Origin: Dendrophyllia cribrosa
Taxonomy: Eukaryota; Cnidaria; Anthozoa; Scleractinia; Dendrophylliidae
Reading direction: 5' to 3'
Length of the DNA stretch: 64,000 bases
NCBI GenBank assembly: GCA_024195265.1
Contig: JAJLRJ010000002.1
Span: 53,037,907 to 53,101,906 of the forward strand
In this document: positions 14,101 through 28,100 of the stretch, piece by piece
How positions within the stretch are numbered: position 1 is the stretch's first letter
How the letters are laid out: each line of letters starts with the position of its first letter
Notes under the pieces: model-generated
The model's database searches: none
Told to the model about the DNA's origin: nothing
What the model saw: only the letters and a program-made list of their open reading frames with translations
Program-made: the position numbers and the translations under genes

Positions 14101-17100
14101 GGTTTCCTTTGAGGATTCAGATGGCTAAGTGAATAAGTGGCTGTTTTCTCATAAACGAGCATGGTTACATACATTTTATCTTTTTTATTTCATACATTTG
14201 AAGAAAATACTACTCGCCATTATATATCCAAATTTAAAGAATTTGTCCTATGTAGAGTTTGATATATTCTCGTGGAATCACTTTTACAATCTAGTTTTTA
14301 GCATTTTACTGGGGCGTGCAGAATCTGAAATTGCCCTATTAAATCATTAGTTTCCCTTTCTTGGTAACTTTAAGGCTTTTCACGATGACATTATTCTGCT
14401 ATCATTACAATAATACTGATATTTCATTGCTAATAATAACTTTCTGGAAATAATGGTTGCCTCTCCCTCAAGACTAGGATTTTTAATATTGCCATCACAC
14501 CAGCAAATTAGTTGTATACTATAGACTGCTTAACAACATGAAAATGGGCATGGTGACCTCCTCTTTTTATTATATTTTTTGATGCACTAGCTGTTATCAG
14601 AAATAACTGTGTAAAGTTTTAGAAAAAATTAATTATATCTTCTTTTTCAATAGAGTCATCTTGAAAAGTAACTACAATTATACAATATTGTTACAAAATG
14701 AATTTCTCACCCTGAACAATCTCCTAACAAATGCTTGATGAGCTCGTGGTAAAACCGGAAAACCTAACAATCAGAGAAGTCGATAAAATATTAAGTGTCT
14801 CCCTGTTGTCTGGGAAAAACTTGACTTTACAAATACCAGTAACACTTGAGCAATGAAAAATCACTTTTAATTTTCACTCAACATACTAAAGTTGGTAAAC
14901 TTATTTAGTTTTCAAACTCAAGTTGCTGTGTATGAACATTGCATCAACAGTTGGCAAAACTTATTAGTGACAAATCCAACTTGTTTCTATTCTTACCAAC
15001 TTTTTTGAGTTAGCAAACTCGCATTGGACATGTGAACATTTGCTACAACTTCAGTATGTGCAACCTCGTTTCACAGCATCCTCTTTATTCCTCCCTCTAG
15101 AAGAAAGAACCCCAGAGTGGGGTTAAAGTGTGTGGAAGCTTCTTGTATGAAAACACAAGACTGCCGACTTTCTGGAGTTTTCCAACACAGATTTGTCAGC
15201 TTTAGTTTGAGGTGTAAAGGTGCCTTAAGTGGTTTTTCTTTGTACCTTTCTTGTTTGTAAGAAATAGACTTGTCGGCAGGATAGCGGCTTTCACTGGTTC
15301 CCCGCACCACTTTTCCAATTCATCCTCTGAGGGTAATTCAGCAGAAATCTCCAAAGCTATTACAAAATCAAGAAGTTTGATGTTAAATTTTCTAAAAGCT
15401 GCATTTCAATTTTTTAATATGTAACATAATACACATGCAGGTGGGTAGTCCCGCACTTGTCCAAACGATGTCTGTGATTCGCTAAGAAAACAATAGATTT
15501 GTCCCGCTGGGATAGGGATTAGGGATAGGGGCAATGTTCAAGTGATAAATCAATTGTATCGTTCGCCAATCACAGACATTGTTTGGACAGCTACGACCCA
15601 GCTCATGCAAGTAACAGTGTTTCATCAGGACTTCCAAACACCAAAAAGTGGGTTGAAATCAAGATGAACAGGAAAAACACAAGTGTGACAATGGTTTGGA
15701 AACCTGATCTTTATAATAATAGATTTTGGCAAGTTTATTCCTTTGTTTTCAAACACCAGGGTTCGTACTCTTTTCAGATTTTAAAATTCCCTGACTTTCT
15801 ATGACCTTTTCAAATTTTTTATGATCAAAAGTTCAATAAAGTTGTTTTCAAAATTTTATCAAAACGATCATTTTTTTTAATTTTTCATCTTGCCTTATTA
15901 TTCCCACAATGTATGCTGCCTTAGTGATTTTGTACCATGAACATAATTTTCCATGACTTTCCATGACCCACACTTAAATTCCATGACTTTCCAGGCCTGG
16001 AAATTAAATTATACAATTCCATGACTTTCCAGGTTTTTCCATGACCGTAAGAACCTTGAACACTTGAAAGTGTGTTTCATCAGATATCCAAACACCTCAA
16101 AGACAATTAGAAAAACTTGGCAGTACCTTGTTTTTCAACCCACTTCTCGGTGTTTGGAAATCCTGAGAAAAAAACACACTTCCTCGTGTTTCTTATGTGA
16201 CTTGTAATATTATTACAAAAAAAAAATAATAATAAATATCCTTTATTTACCCTCAGCAGTGTTAGTAGCACAAGTGCTAGTGGGGCCAAGCATTCAAATT
16301 GAACATAACATTTTAAAAATCCCAACTGGCAGGAGACAAACCAGTTGGCTATTTTACAAACGTGACCGAGGAGTTGAACTCAGATCTACTGTGAAACAAC
16401 TCCATCTAGTGGTCAGAGCGGGACTTGAACCCAGGACATCCGGATTTCAAGTCCGGCACCCTAACCACTTGCTGCCTCCTCGCAAAGACAAAGACCCATG
16501 AACATACCTAAGCCAATTTTTCTACAAAGACCCATGAACATACCTAAGCCAATTTTTCTACTGTTTGCACACATAGTTCTGAACAAGTTCCACCTGCAGG
16601 GAAATAACAGTTCTATAAGTCAAGTTAATATTAAAGCACAAAAAATATAATATAATTAACAATATTATTAATTAGGTTTGAAATTTTGCAGTGTTGTGTC
16701 CAATTGCACGTAAAGCTCCGCCATAAGATGTTTGATATTTTTGCGCTACATAAGTATCATTTGTGAATTCATTCATTTATTCCTTGTGTTGCCTTTGGCA
16801 GCAGAAGCCAGGTCATAAGTCCATGTTTTTAAACAACATTTTAGTCATATGTCCAAGATAATCACAACAAGAATGGTTACACAACCTTTAAGCTATTACA
16901 GGACAATAAACATTTTACCATTCCCAAGGATCTCTGTCCAACTTGCTCACTTCAACTTCTTCCTGAAAATGTTGCAGAGTAAAATTTACTAATGAAATGG
17001 AAAGTGGTAAAACATACAGCTATTTCAATTAATGTTGTTGGATGAAAGCTTAAAGCCAAGACCGCAAGGTAGTATGGGTTAGGGTTAATAGCCATTGCAT

Positions 17101-17598
17101 GAAAATCCCATACTACCTTGCGGTCTTGGCTTTTGGCCTTTTTCATCCGACAACATTAATAGGCCATTTCCGAGTTGCCTTTAGCCTCTCTATCAAAGCG
17201 AGGCTAGGTGCGAAACCTTTCATATGAAAATAAGTTTTCATTCACATGCAAATAAGTTTTATTTGCATGTGAATGAAAACTCATTTTCATATAAAAGGTT
17301 TCGCACCTTAAGCCTCGCTTTGATAGAGAGGCTAAAGGCAACTCGGAAATGGCCTATTGAAATAGCTGTATATCAATAATGCTTCGAACTTTTCACACAA
17401 AGCTTTGGTGTTCGACTGTCAGAAGTGACATGTCTACATTAAATACATTGTAACAGTGGTTCAACGTATTTCAGATACAATACCTCATCTTCAAACAGGT
17501 GTTTTTCACATTCATCCTCTGGACTCTTCATAGGAACATGAACCCAAACCTACAAAGAAAGCCCGGTTATAGTTTGCCATTCAAATACAAAAAAAGGC

Positions 17599-17647
<49 letters not shown>

Positions 17648-20600
17648 TAAAAATTGATTAACATGCTACCCTCTTTGAATAAAGATACTACTACTACTAA
17701 ACTAATATTCCCCTCCCTCCCCCCTCTAATAAGCACCCCCTTTGATAGTGCTATTATTTGTTAATAAGTGCCCCCAGTCCAATTAGCACCCCTATCTCAG
17801 GGGTTTCAATAAAATTAAGAGCAAGTGGCAATATTTATAAAATAGATGGCAGTGGCAACAAAGGGGCCATAGGCTCCTTTCCTCTAGGAAATCTAGGAAC
17901 TCGGAAATGGCATTTCCAGCATTCTGGTCATCAACTTCATTGAAATTAGTCGAAAAGTAGGCGACAATAATTTAGGAAGTTATAGCCGCGGCGGAATTCG
18001 CCAGTTGCTGGCTTCTAATGAAACCTCTGCTATCTAACAAATTAAATGCCCCCATTTCAATAAGGGCACTCCTATTGCAAACCCTTTCACTCCAAGAGTC
18101 TTCAGAAGTTTTTAGTCTGCAGACCAAATCCTATGGTGTGACCATTCAAATGAAAACTCTTCAGCAGTACAGTACCGGACAGAAGTAACCTAACAGGGAA
18201 CGCTTAGCAGAACGCGTTCCCCTTGGCGTTCCCTTAGTGTTCCATTTTGCGTTCCCTAGCGTTCCTTCAAGTTCCAAGAACGCGTTCCCTGTTAGGTTAC
18301 TTCTGTCCGGTACTGTACTTTTGCATGGTACCATTTGATTTTCAATATATTACAAAATGAAATTTGAATTTTTATTGAATTGTGATGTTTTGGCATTCTT
18401 GGGAGTTAATGGGTTAAAACACTCTTGCCATTAAAGTTTTGTAAGTGATGAGGCCCTGTTAGGGAGGGTGCGCATGTCCCTATTCTCAACTTCAAGCTTT
18501 GTCGTTCCACAATTTCATGAGGTTCACATGTCGCTCTAAGGAGTTTTGTGCACTGCCGCACCACAAGTTTGCAATTACACAGAATCTTATTGTTCATTTT
18601 CATACCATTTCTACTGATGTTTTGACGCTATGCCGTTCACCAAACTTTTTCCTAACAGGGCAATTATACAGATGGGAATTAATAGACAACTGTATTTCTG
18701 GCTTTCATTTCACATGTAAAAGATCTTGAAGGTCATTTTTGTCCTATAGATTGAAAAAGTTTGATTGTTGGATTTGATGGTTGCCTTGGTTCAGTGGTAC
18801 AAGTAATTTCCATCCCTGGGTATTTATAGTCAACATCTTGGCCATAAGTTTAGGTTGTAACATATAGCACTGACCTGTTGTACATGTGTGTCATTTATAC
18901 TTGTATTGATGTGGTGAGCCAGGTTGGTACAGTTAAAACTTTTCAGAGGAACAAGAACTGCTGGAAGACTCAAGTGAACTGAATAACACAGCTCCTGGTG
19001 CAATGCCTGGAAAAGAACACAATATTGAGACCAAATTGTTTAATTAATGCAATGTATATTAATGTCCAAAACAATGGCTCTTGTTTTTGCATTGGCAATT
19101 TCCTATGGCTCAATCTAAAGAAGTTTGGCCATTGACAACCGCATCGCTAAGTGGAGGTTGGATGCCTGGGACATCCAGGAGCTTTCACTTTTGTAGTTGG
19201 TTGTAGTTTATAAGTAACGGTCCTAGTAAGAACTAGGCAACCCAATGGCAAGGAATGCAGAAAGGTATTTATTGTGATATTGTTGAAACCGTTCACCTCA
19301 TTGGCTAAAACATGAAAATCTACTATCACTTCATCAGGTAGCGCATTTATTTCTCTCTAGTTTACTTATTGATTCCCTTTTAGTGAAAACTATTCTGAGT
19401 TTTAATGCAGCAAAACTTCTATGTGGGAAACATGGAAAATTAGAAGCCTAAATTCTTGGCCATTGTTTTGGAGTCTCATGATTGAATAAAATCTTGTAAC
19501 ACAAAAGAAATATCGCTTTAAAATAAAGTTTTAGTACATTTTATTTCAAAAACGTGTTGTCCATAGGTTGAGGTATTCTCAGTAAGAAAATCTAAACAAT
19601 CTTATGCGGGGAAAGCAAAATTCCGCAGAACAATTATAGTGGATTGCCTAGTTCTTACACGCATTGTTACTAAATGTTTACAACTAATCCTCATTGCAGC
19701 TTTCAAGCAGCAATTTGCAGCAGACACTGCTTTAGAGATGCTTAAGCGCTGTGCAACCATAAATTAATTTGCATGGGATATATTATTTTTAGCAGGTGCT
19801 TGTCCACAGTATATTATATTTTGATCCGGATGACTGCATCAGAAGCCAAACAACAGTCATTTAACTGCAAAATTTGTGCTGCTAAATGACTGCAGCCTCA
19901 CTGCTGCAGAACATAGTGTGGTGCAGTCAAATCAGCCCGCAGTCTTTGTTAAAATCTGTAAGATACCTGCCATTTCACTGCTGATAGGCTAGAAAAAGGC
20001 TGCCAATCAAAGTTAAGTCAAATTGCAGTCGTTTTACAGGGCTTCCTTTTTTATGGGTTTGGATATCGGGCATTTCAACCAAACTATCTGCTATGGCCGG
20101 TTGTCTCGAGTTGCAAACTTGATCGATACGAACTGCCTAGTATATGACGGTATGTCCGTTCAGGTCATGGGCACCGGTCAGGAAACAGGTGGTCTGGTGC
20201 AGTGGTGTTCGCTAAAGACAGGCGAGTTACAAACCACTCTACAAATGTTTCAATTTCTTTCTCAACTTTGTTTTGTTGTCCATCGTCTGCTCAGATGGCT
20301 TAACATTCATGGTGTATTCAAACAGCAAAGTTTTGTGTGAGAGCTGGACTGACAGTAAAAATACATCTACAAAAGCTGAGAGCTGACAAACAGATTTCTT
20401 CATAAATACTTTAAATACTGTTAGGTAAATAAGATTGAAAATTTAAGATAGCATCCCTGTATTTCATAAAAAATACAAAAACATTTACGTTCGCTGGCGA
20501 CACAAATTTGATGAGGACAACTACACCCCATCCCTACCCCCCACAGCAATGGAAGAATACCCTATGGTACCAGAAGTAACGGAAGTTGATGACCCTACAG

Positions 20601-22071
20601 TTGAGGAGGAGCAGGCACAAAAGAAAGCACAGGAGTCCTAAAGCCATCAGGAAGCTGCTGAAGATATGGATGATGCAGATGATGACGAGAATGATGATTA
20701 ATTAATGTGATATAAATACCGCTTCTTTTTGAGGCTGTTGTAAAACATTGCTTAAGTCCAGATAGACATGTACGTACCAGAAGTTTATTTTGACATGCAC
20801 TTGTCGACAACTGTATATACAAATAAAATATGTACATAACTTATTCCTGAGCTCGCATTGTAGAATAAAGTTTGACTAGTATTAAGTTCTTTTAGTGCAG
20901 GTATTTTGCTTTGCCTTAGTTGTTTCAGTGGAAATGATTTATTAATTATGAAAGTTGAGTTTAACGAAATAACATGGTCAAGATGATTGAGGAATTATCC
21001 AGCTGATTCACAGATGAAACAATTTTTTTTCCACTGCCTCATGCAACTTAATACCAAAAATTTGCACAACTAAATTTTTTGGTTCAATTTTATGCGAATC
21101 AATTCTGTTGTTAGTTTGTTGTAAGCAGGTCACACGCGACAAAGCTGCACTGTCCGAGGTGGGTCGATTTTAGAGATGGTACCCGCTAATAAAAACAAAT
21201 GGTCCATCCTTAGACGCTACAACTTTGTCTATAATTTTACCCTTTAATGCCACAGCCAGACAGTAAAGTCTACACCAGATCAAGTTCTTTAATGGTTAAT
21301 AGTTCTACAGCACTTTCAAAGTTCTACTCTACATTAGTTTAGTTTTCATGTTCCTATTTCTCCTTCATTTCAATGTTCTCTCTCATGTTTTTTAAAGTGT
21401 GCATTTATTATAAATGATTATCATAATACCCAGCTAATTAAATGATGACTTAGGCCCTCCACAAACGAAAGATGTTATCGATTGATACTTCTTTTTTATA
21501 AATGCCTTTGTGAACAATAGCCACATCAGAGTATATGCCCCTTATATGACTCTTGAGGGGCCAATCAATTGGTTCATCGCAATTTGAAAATAAATGTTAA
21601 AAAAAAACTTAAGGAAGAGGCAAGATACTCATGGACATGGCTCTTGAAGGCTTGACAACAAGTCATCAAAAAGTAGTTTTCCTTTTGAAAGGAAGAATAA
21701 CTTCTTTAGACGTGGGCAACACAGCAGTTTTGTTATCTGAAATGCATTTTGCCATCTGCGAGACAGTCATCGACAACTATTATTAATAGAAAACAATTTC
21801 TCTTGTCTGTGGGGGCCCAAATGTTGATGTCATAAGACTGACTCCTTATAATTAGGATTTCATCAATCAACAAAATTTCTTTTCTTGTAAGGAAAATACT
21901 GGGCACTACTACTAGTTGTTTTGCTCTTTGCTTATCTATAAGGGTACAAACTCATTTCTTTACGTCTTTGGTGTATGACGTTCAAATTAGGCACAAAACA
22001 TACCAGTAAGTTAAACAGAACCTAATATATGACTTTATTTACTCCAATAATCAGAAGAAAAATATAATAAT

Positions 22072-22114
<43 letters not shown>

Positions 22115-25100
22115 TTTATTTCCAGAGGGAAATACACATAACAGTTGGGAACTGATAAACTAGTGGCCCTCGATTAAAGTCTAAACTACAGCTGTACAAC
22201 AATAAAATAGTCAGAGTAAAAAGTTAAGCTAAAAGAAAACTATTATACAACTAATTACCAGTAAGATATACAAAAATGGTCTAACCTACATCCTTTTTAA
22301 AAGCTTTAATGTTTTGGCTCCTTCTGATATTTAGAGGTAAACTGTTCCTTCAAAAACTCATTAATAATTCATAAGGCCATTACCCAATCAAATGGTAGAT
22401 AATACATCACGTGCAGTGACTTTATATCGATAAACCTCATCCTTATTAGTATGCGGTGTTTTATCAGATATAAAGACACTGCACGGGACTTATGAATATT
22501 AACTAATTATCAACACAGAAACTGACACAACAAAATTAACGGTGACTTTAACTTTTTTTTTCAGTACTGTTTTACGATATGTAGCTTTTGCCAATCTATA
22601 TGGAATCTTCTCCAACCAAATAAGCAACCAACAGTTTAGCAAGTAAGATGTTATTTGAATGACACCAGCGCCCAGGTGTAAATTGGTAGGAAAGCGAGTG
22701 GTTCAGAGATGCCAGCTGCTTATTTCTACTCGTTCAATGCCAATGAATAAAAATTGTTAGACGTATTATGCACCGTACCTGTCAACTTTGGTATAGCATT
22801 TTTCATGGATTAGTTTTTTCCTCAGAACTTTAAAATCCCAAAACTTTCGACAGTTGCCGGGAAGCCATGGTCACCTCGTTGAAGCCAGTGTGGCACATGT
22901 GCTGTATGCTAATCAGTCTACTTGTTTTTCTCGTATGCTAATATCCTCTTTGCACAAAAAGCACATTTGTTTGATCTCCGTAGGGACACGCTTTTGGCGG
23001 TTCGTGTTTGAAGCCATTCAAAACACTCACAGCACGTGTTTTATCAAGTCTAAAAATTCTCGCGCTTCGCGCTCAAATTTTTAAACTTGATAAAACACTG
23101 CTGTTCGTGTTTTAAACATTACATAATTTAATTGATGTTGATAAAAATGTCCTCCCACCTTCGGTCTCTCTTTTGAATCAAGGACAACAGTTTTTCTATG
23201 GCCCTAATATGTAGTAATCAAGAAATCGCCATTTTGCTACTTTAATCAAGTTTCAAGGCTGAAAAGCTTTAGTTAATTGTTTTGACTGATACTTTTTAGA
23301 ATAGTCAGTGCTTGTTAGTGTCAAAACAAGCAAAGTCAATTGAGCTGCTTTGGCAGAGATACAATTGATTGACATCAAGAAAACTTCATATTATATTTTA
23401 AATTGTGAATACATGGAATGTTAAATGAGTTAAAGTTGAAGAATCTTTTATTTAGAGCTTTTTGTATTCACGAGTTGGCTCATAGGAGACTTTGATTTGA
23501 CATCTTTGTTTGGTTTTGCAAAAAAGGGAAACCTCAGTCTTAATAGCCAGGCATCATGGCCGTCAATCTTCTTGGGCAGTTACTTTGGTGATTATATACC
23601 TCGTCTCCTGATGGAAAGACCTCCAGACACAACCAACACATGTGTGACTTACACTGAGAGCATGTCATGTGGTTGCAGCCCTTATTTTTTTCAATTGGGG
23701 TCTTGCATCTGGGGCAGTTCTTTCTATTGCTAGGATCTTTTAACATCCACTCCTTGAGTTGTCCCCCATTTTTTTTCTCTGATTTGAACATGGCACAGGT
23801 GAGCCCCCTGTGATACTGTGTGTGACATGATGTGCAGATATCAGCTAGACACACACCACACACATGACGTCTGCCATCCGGCGACACACGGTACACCATT
23901 CCACAGTCAGCTGTTGGACAGTACTTAGCAATGTCAGGGTTGGCTCTGATGTATGCATCTAAGGCACTAACAGCAAGCTTCTTCCTCTCACTTTGATTCA
24001 GCAAGTTCTGCAAATCTCTCCACACAACAGGCTCTCCACAGTTCTCAGCAACACATTTCAGTGGAAACTCTGCAGATTTCAGTTGCTGAATGACACAGCT
24101 CTTGTCGTAAGCATGGCCACAGCATGCGAGTCTGTAGATATCTCCTGTCTCGTCCAAATCACACAGGCAGATACCACACGTTAACTGGGTTTCAGGGTTC
24201 TCGGTTTTTAAATCTGAGGAATCGTTTGGAAGAAGACTCTCACAGCATTTATCCACAAAGCGGGTGATTGTTTCTTGGGCCTCCTCTGAACTAATTATGT
24301 TAAGTATGTGACTGCGAAATTCCACATGGATATTTTGGACACCAGGGATTTCTTGAAGTCCTTGCAGATTGACGCCAAATCTCTTAAAGAGTGCTTTCAG
24401 CAGCCCGCGGGGCCTGCTTGGTCCCCGAAGCTGAATTTCCCATGGGTGGCTGGTACTTGTAATGGAATCATCAACAAACCTGTTGATAGCAAGCTTTGCT
24501 GATTCTCGGCTGGCTTGGTTTCCATGTATTTTGACAACTCTGTTTCTCCAATCTTGATTGATTACTGTTCCAGTATCTTTCTCAATGGTTTGAAGAACTT
24601 CTTTCACTGGATTTGTCAAAAGGATTTCCAGGGTTTTCGAAATTTTGCAGTCAATCTCGTCTCCGTTGATACTTTTGTTAAGGACCGTTGTGGCATGAAT
24701 AAAATGCTCCGTACAATCACTTCGGATTTCTATAGCAACCCGCTTGTATTTTTGTTGATCTGTTACCTTCACAACAAGCATCTTGCCAAAGGCCTGCTCT
24801 AGCTCCTTTATGATCATTTCCAGCTCATCTTTAATGACAGTGAACACGTTTCTGGGACAGAGCAAAGTGGTTGAAAAATTGCGTTGCAGGGTGACGGTCC
24901 CAATGCCAGATATATACTTTCCATTTAGATCCCTAACAGCAGCTTCCCCTTGCTCTGCGTCTTTGAATGTCAGGTGAGCAAGCCCCTCAAAATGCTTTGG
25001 ACGAGGATGAACCATAAAAACAGAAAATTGTCCTTCTAAATTGACCTTCTTGACGGAACGAGACGGGACACTCCTGACGAGACGTACTTGACGGGAAGAG

Positions 25101-28100
25101 TCGTTCTCGTTGAGACGTTCAAGACGTTCAAGACGGTCAAGAAGATTGAGACGTTCGAGACGTTCATGAAGAGAGGAGACATTCTTGATGAGACGTTCAC
25201 GACGTTCACAACGTTCACGACGTTCTTGATGGGACAAGACGTTCTTGATGAGATGTTCAAGACGTTCTTGAAGGGAATTTCTTTGTGATTCAAGCTCCTC
25301 ATCTGTAGTTTCAAACCCTGGTTTTCGGTGGATAAATACGTTTTTCAGTTTCACAGAGGGTATTCTCATTTCAATAGCAGACTTCACATCCTCATTGGAT
25401 ATTTCTTGATTGAGCCCCCACATAAATATCTGATCTTGGCGATTCTTGTCTGCTTGAAATTTAACTTCTCTTGACTTTATCATAAGCCAATCAAGACGGC
25501 CAAGTGTGTAAGAGAAATCTTCACTATTGAAGAATTCTATGGAACCCGTGCCTTTAACAGGACGTCGACACCACTTGGCTCTAACCATGAACTGAGAAAC
25601 TGGTGCATCATCAGGCATCGAATGGCTTGGCTGAACGTTTAAGTTGCTATCCAGGGACACATCAGAAGAGCCCTTCACCACCTTATATGCGTCTTCAGAC
25701 TTTTTAAAGGTCACAAAAACTTGTGTCTTGCCATTCTGCTCTTTGAACTTGTGTTTCACAACTTCCCCAAACGACTTCAAGTGATCCAAAACGAACTGCT
25801 TGTCTTGTATATCACCGACTGTGACAGTCCTGTACATATGAGGCATCAGCACTTCTTGTACTTCACCACCTTGTCCCCAGACAATTCTGGTGCCCTGGCA
25901 CTCTTGGTTTAGTTGTTCTTCTCTGTCCTCGCACCTCAGTGATTTCCTGCTTTCTTCCAAGTGGTCTTTCACAACAGACACAGCTTTTGCAGTGTAATTT
26001 GATGCTACGAAGACTTTCATTTGACCTGATTTTTCATCTTTCTCTAGAACAACCAAACTGTCATCACACAATTTGGACACCTCTTCTTCAACTTGATCAA
26101 GTATTCGTCTTCTGAGTCCTCCAAAAGCTAAGGTCATAAGGTCTGGACTACAAGGCAATGCAACTTGTGTCAGCACTGTTGACATCAAATCATCCACATC
26201 ATAATTTACAGCTTCTGAGGAGACCATGTCCCGAAGCCAACTCTCCGGTACAGGTGTTGCGTTGATGGCAAAATCTCGAGATGTCTTGAGCAGTTGTTCA
26301 AAGATGATAAATTGCGGTGTTGCTCCAAGGAATTTTAGTGCAGAAGAAGGATGCAACTGTACAGTGGTTAAATGATACCACTCTGTACCCTGCTTTTTCA
26401 TGACCAGTAAACACACAGAGGTTAGTCGCATAACAGGAAATCAAAATTCTTTGTAACTTGACATCAGTGTTGTCATTCTGTTGAATAGCATCTGGTACTT
26501 CGATGTTCAGTTCATGCTTTAATGCCAGCTTGAGCTCTTTGATGGTCTCATCTGTCAAGCGAAGTGACTTAGCATTTAAGCTGTGGTCAAAGGCCCACTT
26601 GTTTCGTTTCGCTTTGGACTGCTCAAGGTATTGTCTATACACTTCTAACAGTGTCAACAGGTCACCACCATTATGACAAAAAACAACTTTTTTCCTGTCT
26701 GCAATCTGCTTCTCTTCTTCGGTACCCATCCGGAAGAAGACACTTCCACTCACAGTTGCAATCGCTGCCAATGCAACAGCTTCAGCACCAATTCCTTGAT
26801 CAATTCCATCAAATATCAGCTTAGCTAGGCGTGGCTCTACTGAAACTCGTGCAATCTTGTGGCCCAAGTCTGTTAGTTTTCCATGTGCTATGGCCCCGAG
26901 AGATTTCAACGTGTCTAATGCTAGTTCTATAGATTCAAGTGGTGGTGACTCCACAAACTCGAAACGGGTTATGTCTTCAATGCCGAGTTCCATTAGTTTA
27001 AGCACTGCCTTCCCGAGATGAACTCTTAGAATCTCTGGTTTGGATCCATCTTCCATTGTTGTATACTCTTCCTCGCTGTAAAGCCGATAGCACTTTCCTG
27101 CCTGAGTCCTTCCCGCTCTTCCTTTACGTTGCTCTGCAGAACTCTTGCTTGTGGTTGTTACTTCTAAAGAGCTTTTGTTTCGTTTGGGTTCGAACTTCAT
27201 CTCTTTGACCATACCAGTATCCACCACATACCTTATCCCAGGAATAGTAATGGACGTCTCGGCACAGTTGGTTGCAAATACTACCTTGCGTTTATTTGTT
27301 TCTTCATTAAACACCCTCTTTTGTTCTTCTTGGCGTAGCTTCCCATGAAGAGGAAGGCAGACTAGGCTAGTATCAGGCACCATCTTTGCTAAATTCTCAC
27401 ATGCACGCTCTGTTTCCGCCGGAGTGGTAAGAAACACCAGAATATCTCCTTGACCTTCTTTGTTGTGAATTTCTCGAACAGTGCGGACGGCCTCTTGAAG
27501 GTAATTTTCAGTGCTTGATGGACCATTTCTCCATATCACATCTACAGGAAACATTCTACCAGATACCTTTAAAACTGGGCACTGGTCAAAGTAAGCCACA
27601 AACAGTGCGGGATCAATGGTGGCTGAGGTGATGACCACTCGTAGCTCAGGACGTTGAGCAAGGCTCTTCTTGATCATGCCCAAAAGTAGGTCTGAGTAAA
27701 GGCTACGTTCATGGGCCTCGTCAATAATAATACAGGAATACTTTGACAGGCTGGGATCCTTGAGACATTCATTTAGAAGTAAGTGATCTGTTGCGTACAC
27801 AATACCAGTGGTTTTACTTGCTTGAATGTTTCCACCAACACGACAGCCTACAATCTGTCCAGGTACTCCACCCATTTCCCGAGCCACGTGAGCTGCTAAA
27901 CTAGTGGCTGCAACCTTTCTTGGCTGTGTGCAAACAATTAAGCCTTTCTTGGCAAAACCTGCTTCATAAAGATATTGGGTCATCTGAGTGCTTTTGCCGG
28001 ATCCAGTTTCACCTAGAACAATGCAAACTTGGTTTTCTTTTATGGTCTCAATGATGATGGTCTTTTTGGCATACATAGGAAGGGCTGCATCTAGCCTGCG

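Noticed and set aside
16259..16501. 80-codon plus-strand frame
   Set aside because: It runs across the tRNA-derived SINE and PRMT5 intron sequence.
25036..25314. Minus-strand frame rich in NVVNVVNV
   Set aside because: A shifted frame of the coding minisatellite in helicase copy A.
23540..26431. Treating the C-terminal frame of copy A as a separate RBR gene with its own start ([12 protein letters not shown])
   Set aside because: The first residues of that frame are the shifted reading of helicase sequence also present in copy B; no promoter or splice acceptor marks a new start.
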